The translations under genes were made by a program, and so were the position numbers. 64,000 bases of DNA from a virus. Of this stretch, positions 7,721 through 16,376 are shown one piece after another (position 1 is the stretch's first letter; every line of letters starts with the position of its first letter). Under the pieces are notes generated by a model. It was not told the origin of the DNA, searched no databases, and saw only the letters and a list, made by a program, of their open reading frames with translations. The DNA lies in the IMG/VR virus record IMGVR_UViG_3300032294_002706, positions 62,001 to 126,000 of that record; one strand, given 5' to 3'.

Positions 7721-8428
7721 TTGCTGTGTATTATTTTGTTTAGTTGGTGTTTCAGAATTATTTATTTTATAGATTCTCACAGAATCTTCAAAATTGAAGT
7801 TTTCAGAAATATCCGTTAATTTATTGGTAATTGCAGTAGTCTTTAGATTATCTAAAGATTCAAAAATCGCTGAGAAACTGCCTTGTAAGCTTTCAGATAC
7901 CTGAGATAGGGAAGCTTGTGAGAAACCTGGTTCAGCTACCAGATCGTAAGTGAATATCTTGTGTAGTTTAACCTTGCCGTTCTGATCAACATTACCTGCT
8001 GCTCTAGAAGATACTGAGGTTGTACAGCCAGATTCAACCAAGGTCTTTGCGATCTTTCCGCATGGAGTATCAAGAAGGCGTAGTCTAATCTTTACGCTAT
8101 TCGAACTTTCGTCGTATGTAAGATCTTCAATTACGTGAGATACGTTAGCTAAGGAAATATCGAATTTTTGTGGATGATCAAGTTCACCAAAGAGTCTGCG
8201 CTCTTCGATCTTCTTGTTTAAATACTGTAAGTGAGGTAAGTACTCGTTCTTTTCGTATACACGATTGTTTTCGTTTACGACTCCAAAAACGGCAGCAGTA
8301 CCTTCAAGAATAACGTCACCGTTAGTTTCTTTAGTTACAGTAACGGCCTCGTTAATTCTTTCAATGATGAACACTGAATTTTCAGGAATAACCGTTTGGT
8401 TTAGGTTAGCGATTTTAGTATTACTCAA
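6437..8428 (-). CDS. 21: prohead protease fused to scaffold-like coiled coil (gp21 + gp22-like)
   Basis: A 663-residue protein. Residues 30-190 carry the T4 gp21/U9 prohead protease pattern: VILEGTAAVFGVVNENNRVY, the His motif GELDHP, the Ser motif SVSSRAAG and DLVAEPGF. T4 gp21 is about 212 residues and ends there; here the frame continues for another 430 residues with eleven 14-residue coiled-coil repeats and a helical C-terminal domain, as expected for a scaffold. Translation of the full form starts at TTG (8428), 20 bases after a perfect TATAAATAA box. An internal promoter and ATG (7720) probably give a separate scaffold. The gp23 gene follows after 19 bases. Confidence 0.85.
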   Translation of the reverse strand: MSNTKIANLNQTVIPENSVFIIERINEAVTVTKETNGDVILEGTAAVFGVVNENNRVYEKNEYLPHLQYLNKKIEERRLFGELDHPQKFDISLANVSHVIEDLTYDESSNSVKIRLRLLDTPCGKIAKTLVESGCTTSVSSRAAGNVDQNGKVKLHKIFTYDLVAEPGFSQASLSQVSESLQGSFSAIFESLDNLKTTAITNKLTDISENFNFEDSVRIYKINNSETPTKQNNTQQMANEFVTKDEMNQYSELVKKKFSALQESISKNNKGLQKISENASTDESPVVSKMVEYVNYLAGEMESLVEYTNYLSTMMNQSVNYTEHVAEKVNNVIDYSDYLGDKVQKNIAYSDYLGKKVNETANYAEYVAENVEKTVEYANYLAENVDLSIQYAEHVAEHAENGIKFSNYLAENLDATIQYSNYLGENLDKGIKYSSYIAESLNEKMIPGATAKTRSLLGEVKKLNESADFEISETSSVDDLVNAVDGILTHIKSNTANAVLEGKYPFLKLLSEARKQAFYNLDQASKTAIVETMRGAIFFTEDEVVNIMEAVLNKHVENTPNYVKFMPAQYKELYESMTDSEKNWISAQANNMSLNTPYQVKAFWDSRNLRGISERIATQANINNQTINENQGKEGYVSLKQVNESLRGYSNSYIEMLQRRAQN
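7100..7564 (-). repeat. eleven tandem 14-codon (42-bp) repeats in the scaffold
   Basis: About residues 289-443 of the long frame consist of eleven units of 14 residues of the type V-x-Y-x-x-Y-L-A-E-N-V-x-x-x (variants YAEHVAEHAEN, YSDYLGDKVQK, FSNYLAENLDA). Fourteen residues equal two heptads, so this is predicted to be a regular coiled coil with Tyr/Leu/Val core positions. Confidence 0.85.
7758..7771 (-). promoter_or_regulatory. internal late promoter-like box for the scaffold
   Basis: The minus strand reads TATAAAATAAATAA, inside the protease/scaffold frame and about 38-51 bases before ATG 7720. It falls where the protein is a low-complexity linker. Confidence 0.5.
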
Positions 8429-8447
8429 CGTAATTCGGCTTTTTTGA

Positions 8448-8456
8448 TTATTTATA
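8448..8456 (-). promoter_or_regulatory. late promoter TATAAATAA before the head operon
   Basis: An exact match to the T4 late box TATAAATA on the minus strand, 20 bases before the TTG start at 8428. It would drive protease/scaffold and gp23. Confidence 0.65.
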
Positions 8457-8492
8457 CGTGCCCCCTTTCATATAAGGTGAGCAGTACTATCA

Positions 8493-9386
8493 TTATTTAT
8501 TAAAGTCGAGTAGCAAGTCTTTTAAAATCTGTAGTTTTTCTTCACTAATTTTTGAAAAATCCGGTTTGGTCACAATTATCTTGAATACGTAATTGCCCCT
8601 ATTGCCGAAGGCTGAAACCAGTCCCTGATTGGGTATTCTGACAGTAATGTCATTAAGGGTGTCCCGATTAAAGGATTTTATTCGATATTTCTTACCTAGC
8701 CGACTCTCTAGTAGAGTCTCTTCATTAAATAGCACATCGTGTAATGACAGTTCAATTCGTTGAACGATATCACTTTGATCAATTGCAAGTTCTAATAGAT
8801 CAATGTTTACTCTAACAATTAGATCTCCGGTTGCTAACATTTTTCTGGCCCTGCCAAAGAAATCAGTTTCATTTATCTCTTGTACGGAACCTCCGCCCCT
8901 AATCTTTAGCAGAATACAGTATCTGCCATTTTCAAAGGTGATAGGATAGCCGTTCTCTGCTAGGTTTACCGATACCTTTACGTTCTTCATTTCGGAGCTT
9001 TTTGAACCTCCTACCTCTTTGGTAATGGAATACTGAACATCAAATGAAGTTCCTTCCATTAATTCTTTAATTGATGCCCATTTATCGACAGTGTGAGTTA
9101 GATTCTTTAGATTAGACCTGTGTCCGCCAAATGAAAAATCCTGAAAACTGTCATAGAAGTTATTATGATGGCCGCGTGGACCACGACTTGCATCGTATGT
9201 CTTACGTTTAGCTGCATTACCTAGAGTTTCGTATGCTTCTGCAATCTCTTTGAACTTATCCTCAGATTCCTTGCTTCCTCCATTTTTGTCAGGATGGTGT
9301 TCGGTCACAAGCTTACGATATGCCTTTTTGATTTCCTCTTGAGAAGCAGTTTCTGCAACTCCTAACGTTTCATAATAATTTTTCAA
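8493..9386 (-). CDS. DnaJ/CbpA-type J-domain co-chaperone
   Basis: A 297-residue protein. Residues 1-65 are a full J domain ([19 protein letters not shown]...HHPDKNGG) with the HPD tripeptide that activates DnaK ATPase. A Gly/Phe/His-rich stretch ([20 protein letters not shown]) follows, then a C-terminal beta-sandwich substrate-binding region. The CxxCxGxG zinc repeats are absent, so it is CbpA-like rather than DnaJ-like. It probably recruits host DnaK for virion assembly. It lies upstream of the head operon on the same strand. Confidence 0.88.
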   Translation of the reverse strand: MKNYYETLGVAETASQEEIKKAYRKLVTEHHPDKNGGSKESEDKFKEIAEAYETLGNAAKRKTYDASRGPRGHHNNFYDSFQDFSFGGHRSNLKNLTHTVDKWASIKELMEGTSFDVQYSITKEVGGSKSSEMKNVKVSVNLAENGYPITFENGRYCILLKIRGGGSVQEINETDFFGRARKMLATGDLIVRVNIDLLELAIDQSDIVQRIELSLHDVLFNEETLLESRLGKKYRIKSFNRDTLNDITVRIPNQGLVSAFGNRGNYVFKIIVTKPDFSKISEEKLQILKDLLLDFNK

Positions 9387-9449
9387 TGATTAAATCTAGT
9401 ATGATATTTACAGTATAATACTAAATACCTTCAACAAGTTTATCTTGTC

Positions 9450-9459
9450 AATAAATAAG
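9450..9459 (+). promoter_or_regulatory. late-type box AATAAATAAG before the glycosyltransferase island
   Basis: It lies 18 bases before the GTG start at 9478 in the 91-base gap between divergent genes. A small hairpin (ACAAG with CTTGT, 9434-9448) lies just upstream, and a TATAATA sequence lies near 9413 on the plus strand. Confidence 0.45.
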
Positions 9460-9477
9460 AAAAAGTAAAATTCTCAA

Positions 9478-11514
9478 GTGAAAACAGTATTATTTACCTA
9501 CTATGCCAATCCGGCACAAGACATTTTTCTAGAAAACGTTGAATCACTACTTAAAAATAGTGCATGTGAATATGACGAAATTGTTATTTGTTCTCAGATA
9601 GACGTACCAGTTAAAATAATAAAGGCCTTGTCAAAGCACGCAATAGTAAGCCGAGTTTTTCCGGATCACAATGCACAACAAGCAAAAAGATCATCCAATC
9701 CAAATCGTTCTTATAAAGTCAGCCCATTCATGCTAACTGCTCTATCTTATAAGGAATCGATAGTTACTGTTTTTGATTCTCAGTTATTCGTGATTAGCCC
9801 AATAGCTAATTATTCAGGCAATAATATCTTTTATAAGAACCACCGAGGAGCATTAATCACGCAGCTTTTTACAATCGTTAATACCGAATCAACTGCCAAT
9901 CTATTAATAAAGAGTTTAATTGACTGTGATTTCACAGATGATTCAACTAGCCATAAATTCACATTCATTATCGCAAACGCTGTACCGTTCAATACTGCAA
10001 CTATTTACGACAAGGCGTTCATATTCAGCGATCCTTCCGAGCATGATGTTATAAATGAGGATAAGCTAATTGCGTTTGACCTATCAGAGACAATGACCTC
10101 GTCCATGATACATAAGCAGATGTGGGCCATTCGAAAAACCTACATTCCAAAAGTTTCAACCCTAACTAAAATTGCAAATCATGCAAATTCAATAGTTTCA
10201 ACGGCAGTCGCCGCGATTCAAGAGGTTGAAATGCCATTCACAAAGACCGGCAGTCATGATCCAGTAATATTATTCAAATACACTTCAAGGAGTCGACCTG
10301 ATCAGTTTTATCGAGGTTTGATTAGTATCATCAATAAATGTTCAAGTCCAAACTATTTAATATTGTGTAGTTTCGATCATAACGATCCAGCATTACCTAC
10401 TTATTTAGAATACATCAAGGATTTGAATGATGACCGACTCACAGTCTGTTTAGGAGATAGTAAAAGCAAAATTGACGCAATAAATAGAGATATTAATACA
10501 TACGATAAGCATTGGGATATTGTTGTTAACATGTCAGACGATATGATTTTCACAAAGAATGGATTTGACTTAATAATAAAAAGCGATTTCATTCAATACT
10601 TTCCAAAGTTTGATGGGGTAATGCACTATCCTGATCAAGATGCCGGCGAAAAATTAATGACTCTATCGATACTAGGTAGAAATTATTATCTTCGATTCAA
10701 TTACATATACCATCCAGACTATTCATCTCTATGGTGTGATAACGAAGCAATGGAAGTATCAATAATGCTTGGAAAATATCGATACTCTTCGGTCCGAATG
10801 TTCGATCACATTCACCCAGCATACGGCCATTGTCAAACTGACGAGCAATATAAACACACTGAATCTTTTTACCACGCAGATAATGCGGTGTACTTACAGA
10901 GAAAGGCTAGAGGTTTTAAATTAAAGTTTGCAATATTAATTGCAACAATTGAGACCCGAAAACCTCAGTTTGAAAAACTAAGAAGTTTCTTACAATCTCA
11001 AATAGTTAAAAATTCTCTAGTTGGTCAATGCGAAATAGTCCACATTAGTGATAACAAGGAGATCTCAGTTGGATTAAAAAGACAACGCCTATTGGAAATA
11101 GCCAATAGTAATTACGTTGCATTCATAGACGATGATGATTGGGTTAGCGATGATTACTTACCAATGATCATAAATTCAATAGATTCAAATTCACCAGATT
11201 CAATTGGATTTTTAATTAGATGCACATTTGACAGATCTTCGCCAATCATGGCAAAAGCCTCAAACAAATATGCAGATTGGGCAGAAGACATTGACGGATA
11301 CAAGTACGTTAGAACACCTTATCACAAAACTCCAATCAGGAGAGACCTCGCCATTCAAATAGGATTTAAAGACATTCGATATGCTGAAGATCACGATTAC
11401 AGTCGTAGATTAAAAGCTGCAGGTCTAATAAGAAAAGAAGATTTTATCGACTCTCCTCTCTACTATTATAGTTATGTACATGAGAATCCAAATACAAAAT
11501 ACGGTTTAAAATAA
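9478..11514 (+). CDS. multidomain glycosyltransferase (GT2-like)
   Basis: A 678-residue protein starting at GTG. The C-terminal domain (about 480-678) is a GT-A/GT2 fold: FAILIATIETRKPQFEKL, then VGLKRQRLLEIANSNYVAFIDDDDWVS, where the DDDD cluster is the nucleotide-sugar/metal site. The middle domain (260-450) is a second GT2-like unit with ILFKYTSRSRPDQFYRGL and MSDDMIF. Residues 1-240 look like a third, degenerate unit. It heads a plus-strand island of sugar-transfer genes set between minus-strand structural genes. It may modify virion proteins, DNA or cell-surface glycans; the acceptor is unknown. Confidence 0.75.
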   Translation: MKTVLFTYYANPAQDIFLENVESLLKNSACEYDEIVICSQIDVPVKIIKALSKHAIVSRVFPDHNAQQAKRSSNPNRSYKVSPFMLTALSYKESIVTVFDSQLFVISPIANYSGNNIFYKNHRGALITQLFTIVNTESTANLLIKSLIDCDFTDDSTSHKFTFIIANAVPFNTATIYDKAFIFSDPSEHDVINEDKLIAFDLSETMTSSMIHKQMWAIRKTYIPKVSTLTKIANHANSIVSTAVAAIQEVEMPFTKTGSHDPVILFKYTSRSRPDQFYRGLISIINKCSSPNYLILCSFDHNDPALPTYLEYIKDLNDDRLTVCLGDSKSKIDAINRDINTYDKHWDIVVNMSDDMIFTKNGFDLIIKSDFIQYFPKFDGVMHYPDQDAGEKLMTLSILGRNYYLRFNYIYHPDYSSLWCDNEAMEVSIMLGKYRYSSVRMFDHIHPAYGHCQTDEQYKHTESFYHADNAVYLQRKARGFKLKFAILIATIETRKPQFEKLRSFLQSQIVKNSLVGQCEIVHISDNKEISVGLKRQRLLEIANSNYVAFIDDDDWVSDDYLPMIINSIDSNSPDSIGFLIRCTFDRSSPIMAKASNKYADWAEDIDGYKYVRTPYHKTPIRRDLAIQIGFKDIRYAEDHDYSRRLKAAGLIRKEDFIDSPLYYYSYVHENPNTKYGLK

Positions 11515-11517
11515 AAA

Positions 11518-12195
11518 ATGGAAGCAAGTAAAGTTAAAGTTTGCATACTAAATGCATCGAACGGAACAGGCTGGTATCCAGTAGGATCACATAGACTTAA
11601 AAGATCATTAATCCATCATGGATATGCTCATGATCTTTTATTTTTCAATAATTGGCCAAACAATGAGTTTGATAAAATGTGTCCTTATAATATAAAAGCA
11701 GCCGCCTTTGCTGAGGCCTTGAAGAAGGACTACGATATTATATTATGGGCAGATTGCTCGGTATGGGCAATTGACTATCCGTATCCGGTTCTAGACATAA
11801 TAAATCATGACGGCTATTACTTTTGGAGATCTGGATATACATGCGATCAAACTTGTTCAGATGCATGCCTAGATTATTTTGGAGTCGACAGAGATACTGC
11901 CGAGACTTATCAAGATGTTTCAACTTCCCTATTTGGAATCCATACAAAAAACGAACTTGGAGCAAGATTCATTAATGAATGGCTACAGTCAGCAAAGGAC
12001 GGCCAATTTAAAGGATCTAGAGAACACGACGGTCAGTCTAAAGATCCTAGATTTCTATTCCACCGCCAAGATCAATCATGTGCAAGCCTTATCGCGAATA
12101 AGCTTGGGCTAAAGATTCACAATGAAGGCGATCACATTCAATATTACAAGAAAAAACAACCCGACAATCTCATATTCACAATGAGAGGTCTTTAA
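11518..12195 (+). CDS. putative glycosyltransferase-like protein
   Basis: A 225-residue protein starting 3 bases after the preceding stop. It opens with VKVCILNASNGTG and contains YDIILWADCSVW, in which D-C-S follows a hydrophobic strand as the DxD region does in GT-A enzymes, then a Cys-rich part (YTCDQTCSDACLDYFG) and SLFGIHTKNELGARFINEW. The strand order suggests a GT-A-like fold, but I do not recognise the family. Tight coupling with 9478-11514 and the next methyltransferase supports a role in glycan building. Confidence 0.5.
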   Translation: MEASKVKVCILNASNGTGWYPVGSHRLKRSLIHHGYAHDLLFFNNWPNNEFDKMCPYNIKAAAFAEALKKDYDIILWADCSVWAIDYPYPVLDIINHDGYYFWRSGYTCDQTCSDACLDYFGVDRDTAETYQDVSTSLFGIHTKNELGARFINEWLQSAKDGQFKGSREHDGQSKDPRFLFHRQDQSCASLIANKLGLKIHNEGDHIQYYKKKQPDNLIFTMRGL

Positions 12196-12208
12196 AAAAC
12201 TCAAATTT

Positions 12209-12832
12209 ATGTATTCACAAAACGACGAAGAAACAATTCTTTTACAACACCTAACTTTACCAACTGGCACGTTGCTTGATATTGGAGCAAATGACGGAAA
12301 AACTCTCTCAAATTCATTAGCTTTAATCGAAAGAGGCTGGTCTGCTGCCTTGGTTGAACCTGCCAAAATTCCATTTTCAAAATTAGTGGAGTTACATAAA
12401 GACAATCAAAATGTCCAGTGTATTAATTTAGCGATAGGAACTCAAATCGGCGAACTCAAATTTTACTCTAGCGGTACTCACCTGAAAGCCGGCGACACTG
12501 ATCTTCTTTCAACTCTGTGTGAATCGGAATTGGATCGATGGGCCGGTACCGACAATGAATTTACTGAAGAGACAGTATCCGTTGTCGATTTTAAAACATT
12601 CTTAGACCATTCTAATTTCAAGAAATTCGATCTGGTCTTGATTGATGCAGAAGGCCTTGATTATGAGATTCTAACTCAGATCGACCTTAATCAAATTGAG
12701 TGTTCAATGATTGTGGTTGAGACGAACAGCAAGGATGATGCTAAGTACATCAAGTATTGTGAATCATTCGGTTTTAAACAAATTCATAAGACTTACGAAA
12801 ACTTAATTTTTTCAAAAAATCAAAATTCGTAA
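12209..12832 (+). CDS. FkbM-family SAM-dependent methyltransferase
   Basis: A 207-residue protein with the FkbM pattern: motif I GTLLDIGANDGKT at residues 20-32, WSAALVEPAKIPF (motif II with acidic residue), then LVLIDAEGLDYEIL and a C-terminal MIVVETN strand. FkbM enzymes commonly O-methylate sugars. The gene sits between glycosyltransferase genes and its stop overlaps the next ATG (TAAATGG), so a sugar methylation step in the same pathway is likely. Confidence 0.8.
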   Translation: MYSQNDEETILLQHLTLPTGTLLDIGANDGKTLSNSLALIERGWSAALVEPAKIPFSKLVELHKDNQNVQCINLAIGTQIGELKFYSSGTHLKAGDTDLLSTLCESELDRWAGTDNEFTEETVSVVDFKTFLDHSNFKKFDLVLIDAEGLDYEILTQIDLNQIECSMIVVETNSKDDAKYIKYCESFGFKQIHKTYENLIFSKNQNS

Positions 12833-13615
12833 ATGGCTCACTTGGACATAACAGCCGGCACAGGCTTTTTTTCATGCTCAACTGAAGCTCTGTTAAATTT
12901 GGTAATTTACTCATCACTAAATGGGAGAATTCCAAATTCAATCGATCGTAGTAAACAATACGAGTATCATAAGAGCGATTCTATTACTGACCTGATTCCA
13001 TATTACTTTGAAGAATCAGCTGAGCCTTTTGATGTCCCTCAAGGAGTTCAAATAAATTCAGACGGAGTCTATTCTCAATTCTGCGATTATCGAACGATCC
13101 AATTCGATGCAATGAAGGCCTACTTACTAAAGTACTTTCAGCCAAGTAAGAGAGTCAAGAATCGTGAGTCGGAGTTCATTCGTAATTACGAAATTTCTCC
13201 TGAAAATACTTGCGCTATTTTCTATAGAGGAAACGATAAATCTAGAGAAACTACTATCGCCAACTACTCTGAATTTATTGCACAGGCTAAAATAGTCAAA
13301 ACTGAAAATCCGACAATTGAATTCCTAGTTCAAACTGACGAAACTGAATTTCTTGAACTATTTTTAAGAGAGTTCCCTGATGCTAAGTACATATCTGAAA
13401 TTCCAAGAATTTCTAAGCAGGACAATTGGGTTACTCAAACTCTAAATAGAGATTCTCGTCCAGATTTCGGAGTAGACTTCTTTAGTTCAGTTTTAATACT
13501 CGCAAAGTGCAAATCTCTCATAACTCACTCCGGGAATTGCGGATTTTGGAGCGTTCTTTATAGAGGCTCGTTCGATGGAGTACGCCAATGGCAAAATGAT
13601 CATTGGATAATTTAA
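12833..13615 (+). CDS. fucosyltransferase-like GT-B glycosyltransferase
   Basis: A 260-residue protein. CAIFYRGNDKSRE (about residues 123-135) matches the basic H/Y-x-R-x-x-D-K motif of NodZ/GT11-type fucosyltransferases that binds GDP-sugar. IEFLVQTDETEFLELF and the C-terminal SSVLILAKCKSLITHSGNCG match the later motifs of the same fold. Assignment to fucose transfer rests on motif resemblance only. It is translationally coupled to the methyltransferase upstream. Confidence 0.6.
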   Translation: MAHLDITAGTGFFSCSTEALLNLVIYSSLNGRIPNSIDRSKQYEYHKSDSITDLIPYYFEESAEPFDVPQGVQINSDGVYSQFCDYRTIQFDAMKAYLLKYFQPSKRVKNRESEFIRNYEISPENTCAIFYRGNDKSRETTIANYSEFIAQAKIVKTENPTIEFLVQTDETEFLELFLREFPDAKYISEIPRISKQDNWVTQTLNRDSRPDFGVDFFSSVLILAKCKSLITHSGNCGFWSVLYRGSFDGVRQWQNDHWII

Positions 13616-13628
13616 AAAATTTATTATT

Positions 13629-14480
13629 ATGAAATTAGCAGTAGGTTACGTAGTTTTTGATGGGCTTGAAACGCTAGAAGCCTCAATTCGATCAATCCGA
13701 GAATGTGTTGATATTGTGATCGTCTCTTATCAGACGGTATCATGGGGAAATACTCAGTGTTCTCCATTGTTGGTGCCCACACTAGAGAGGCTCAAGGAGA
13801 ATGGGCTAGTTGATGTAATAATGGAATTCACAAAATTCGTCCCATCATCTCTGACTAAACCAGACGATGTGATCCGCGCTAAAAAATACGAATGTGATAA
13901 GAGACAGAGCTGTTTAGATAAAGCTCTTGAACTTGGAGCAACTCATTATACTTCAATGGACGCTGATGAGTTCTATATCAAGGAACAGTTTGAGGAGGCG
14001 AAACGCCAAATCATACAAGATAAGTTACAGGCAACTGCCGTTCGTTACATAAACTACTTGACTCCAACTCTACATCAGGGCTATTCTAAATTCAAGGTGC
14101 CTTTCATTTACGAGATTGGGCCAAACAGTCGACATCATGCACTACAGTTCATGTTCTCAGATATCGATCCAACTCGCGGAATCACCGATGATTCGTACAC
14201 CAGATCTAGAGTTTTTGAACGTGACTTGATAACGATGCATCACATGGAAATGGTTAGGGAAGACCTACTTGGAAAGTACCAAGCCTCAAGCCGATACTTT
14301 AGAAATAGACAGGACCTTCCAATCTTGGCTGAAGATATTATTCATGCCAAGAAAACCAAGGAACTTAAGTTTAGAGCAATTCATTTTGGTGATTCGCTAA
14401 GCGGTTTAAATAAGGAATTAGTATTGACTGAATGCGAAGATCTTTTCGACTTACATTCCTACCGTTACGGTACCCGATAA
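13629..14480 (+). CDS. GT2/GT92-like glycosyltransferase
   Basis: A 283-residue protein starting MKLAVGYVVFDGLETLEASI, with DIVIVSYQT and a clear DxD at HYTSMDADEFYIKEQFEEA (about residues 118-122). A YINYLTP strand and a conserved HHMEM follow. This fits a small GT-A enzyme. It is the last gene of the plus-strand glycosylation island and its 3' end overlaps the convergent spike gene by 30 bases. Confidence 0.65.
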   Translation: MKLAVGYVVFDGLETLEASIRSIRECVDIVIVSYQTVSWGNTQCSPLLVPTLERLKENGLVDVIMEFTKFVPSSLTKPDDVIRAKKYECDKRQSCLDKALELGATHYTSMDADEFYIKEQFEEAKRQIIQDKLQATAVRYINYLTPTLHQGYSKFKVPFIYEIGPNSRHHALQFMFSDIDPTRGITDDSYTRSRVFERDLITMHHMEMVREDLLGKYQASSRYFRNRQDLPILAEDIIHAKKTKELKFRAIHFGDSLSGLNKELVLTECEDLFDLHSYRYGTR

Positions 14481-15254
14481 TAATTTAGGTAACATCGAAG
14501 TAACGTATGCGGAGTTTGCACCAGGTGTGCTTGGCATTTTGGCATCTATCGCTGATGCTAGGGTCACTAATATTTCAAATAAAGTATTTCCCATTACTGC
14601 ATGTTCAGCCTTTGCATTCGCGCCAATGTTAGTTAATTGACCGTTAACGTTTATTGTTTGTCCTTCTAGTGTTATTACGTTAGAAGTAACGTTCACTTGG
14701 GAAGAACTTTGCACGTTGATAACGTTGCCATCAAATTCCATTGAGGATAGTCCATCCTTATGATAAATTTCAATCTTTGAATTTTGATCAATCGTCAAGT
14801 AGGAGTCCTTCATTTCAAAGGTCAGTCCTCTACCCTTAGTGAAGTATATTTTGATATGCTCATCTCCATCAAATAGAATATAGTGAGCTCCCTCATACTC
14901 ATAATCCGTGCTGGACTGCAGAGCCTCCTTAATATCATCTCCGATCTCTTGGATTTGACCGTATTCTGGTGAATAGAGATTTCCATTATTAAAAACAACT
15001 TCAACTATTGAACCTTTCTTGGGAATTGAAATTGATCCAGCCTTTGCGTACTGTCCAAAGAAAGTCGGCTTTTTCATTTGTATTGCCCATGGAATATCTT
15101 CAACCTCTAAGTTATCAAATATGCTGAAAACTCTGACTCTACAGCGACCTTCTCTCAATGGGTCTTTTACATCAACTACTTCGCCCAAGTACTTGGTAAC
15201 AATTAATTCTGCACCGCTTTGATCTTTTACAATTTCATTATTTGAAGTTATCAT
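14451..15254 (-). CDS. 5: baseplate central spike, gp5-like OB fold plus beta-helix without lysozyme domain
   Basis: A 267-residue protein. Residues 20-105 form an OB-fold (LGEVVDVKDPLREGRCRVRVF and SIPKKGSIVEVVFNNGN) as in T4 gp5 and VgrG proteins. Residues 125-215 are short strands with alternating polar and hydrophobic residues (INVQSSSQVNVTSNVITL), typical of the gp5C beta-helix. T4 gp5 (575 residues) has a lysozyme domain between these; it is absent here. The trimer would form the membrane-puncturing needle below the gp27-like hub encoded upstream. Confidence 0.75.
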   Translation of the reverse strand: MITSNNEIVKDQSGAELIVTKYLGEVVDVKDPLREGRCRVRVFSIFDNLEVEDIPWAIQMKKPTFFGQYAKAGSISIPKKGSIVEVVFNNGNLYSPEYGQIQEIGDDIKEALQSSTDYEYEGAHYILFDGDEHIKIYFTKGRGLTFEMKDSYLTIDQNSKIEIYHKDGLSSMEFDGNVINVQSSSQVNVTSNVITLEGQTINVNGQLTNIGANAKAEHAVMGNTLFEILVTLASAIDAKMPSTPGANSAYVTSMLPKLLSGTVTVGM

Positions 15255-15261
15255 ATACTAA

Positions 15262-16371
15262 TTATGGGTAAACGTCTCCTAGGTCTCCGTCTTTAATTAT
15301 TTTATTAGTGTCAGCTCCTGGGTAAACATCATCTCTAACGCCTTGACCTCCAGTCGGACCGACTGGTGATCGTCTTCCAAACAGTTGACTTGTTCCAAGA
15401 ACTTCCGTACTTCTATTATACACATTTTGAGCTAACGCGGTTTCAAGGCCAGTCTGTAATTGATTAGTTAGGTCTCCAATGATCCTAGCGGGAAGTCTTG
15501 CTGCACTAGATAAGAACCTTTGTGCTCTACCCTCGAGTGAACTAGCAAGGCCCGAAAAAATACCCAGTGAATGGTAATCCGAGTCTGATGACTCTTCTGA
15601 TTCTTCTAAAACCCAACCGGCTCGTATCTTGAAAGACGTCGTGAACGGCTTATCCTCAGTGTATGCTTTGATTTCACTGCCACTAATTGCTCCTCCGAGT
15701 GTCTCTGAAAAATCAAATTCACATCTTTGTAGTCTGTACTTTATTTGATGTAGTCCGCTTGCTAAATTAGCCGAGCGATCGTTAATGTCCCTAATTTCAA
15801 ATAAGGTAATTGTCATGTCAAAGGTTCTTAGGTTATCCGGTAGCGTGTAGCACATTTTATCCGAATCGTAAATTGCTCTACGATAGTATTCTGCGAACTT
15901 AAGTAGAGGTTGCTCAATTGAATCGATGCAGTTAATCGTAATTTCAGCTTTCTTATCACCTTCTTTCACTCTCATTGCTGCTTTCCATAGCTGATCAACT
16001 CCTTGAATTGATTGAAAGTACCATGGAGACTCTTGTAATTTTCTCAATTGGCTAATTGCTGCCCCCAAAAATAAGTCGTTTCGATTGGTCCAACCTGAAC
16101 CATACGTGATTAACCAATCTTGGGCAGACCATTCGACATTAATGTACTTTGAATTAATGTCAGTTCCCTTTCTAGCAGGTCTCAGTAAATTATCCCAAAA
16201 TAAACCGTCGCCGGTAGTTGAGGGTACAGTACTTATCCAATCACTGTCGGGGGTGGCTTGATTTGGAAAAAAATCAAGGTCGAACGTTAGAAAAATCGGG
16301 TCCTGTACATCGGATAGTGCACTCTTTACGAACTGTTTATAACGCTTAGGTCCATTTATTAATTGAGCCAT
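15262..16371 (-). CDS. baseplate/tail-tube junction protein (gp48/gp54-like)
   Basis: A 369-residue protein placed between the hub (gp27-like) and spike (gp5-like) genes. The segment SPWYFQSIQGVDQLWK, then ITINCIDSIEQPLLKFAEYY and CYTLPDNLRTFDMTITLFE, is a tube-domain-like beta pattern, as in the T4 gp48 (364) and gp54 (320) proteins that cap the baseplate and start tail tube polymerisation. The C-terminal 100 residues are low in complexity. Which of the two T4 proteins it matches cannot be decided here. Confidence 0.55.
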   Translation of the reverse strand: MAQLINGPKRYKQFVKSALSDVQDPIFLTFDLDFFPNQATPDSDWISTVPSTTGDGLFWDNLLRPARKGTDINSKYINVEWSAQDWLITYGSGWTNRNDLFLGAAISQLRKLQESPWYFQSIQGVDQLWKAAMRVKEGDKKAEITINCIDSIEQPLLKFAEYYRRAIYDSDKMCYTLPDNLRTFDMTITLFEIRDINDRSANLASGLHQIKYRLQRCEFDFSETLGGAISGSEIKAYTEDKPFTTSFKIRAGWVLEESEESSDSDYHSLGIFSGLASSLEGRAQRFLSSAARLPARIIGDLTNQLQTGLETALAQNVYNRSTEVLGTSQLFGRRSPVGPTGGQGVRDDVYPGADTNKIIKDGDLGDVYP

Positions 16372-16376
16372 TATTA

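Noticed and set aside
14461-14471. ACCGT-T-ACGGT inverted repeat at the convergent overlap of 13629-14480 and 14451-15254
   Set aside because: It lies within both coding ends, has no T-run, and is short enough to be chance; not called a terminator.
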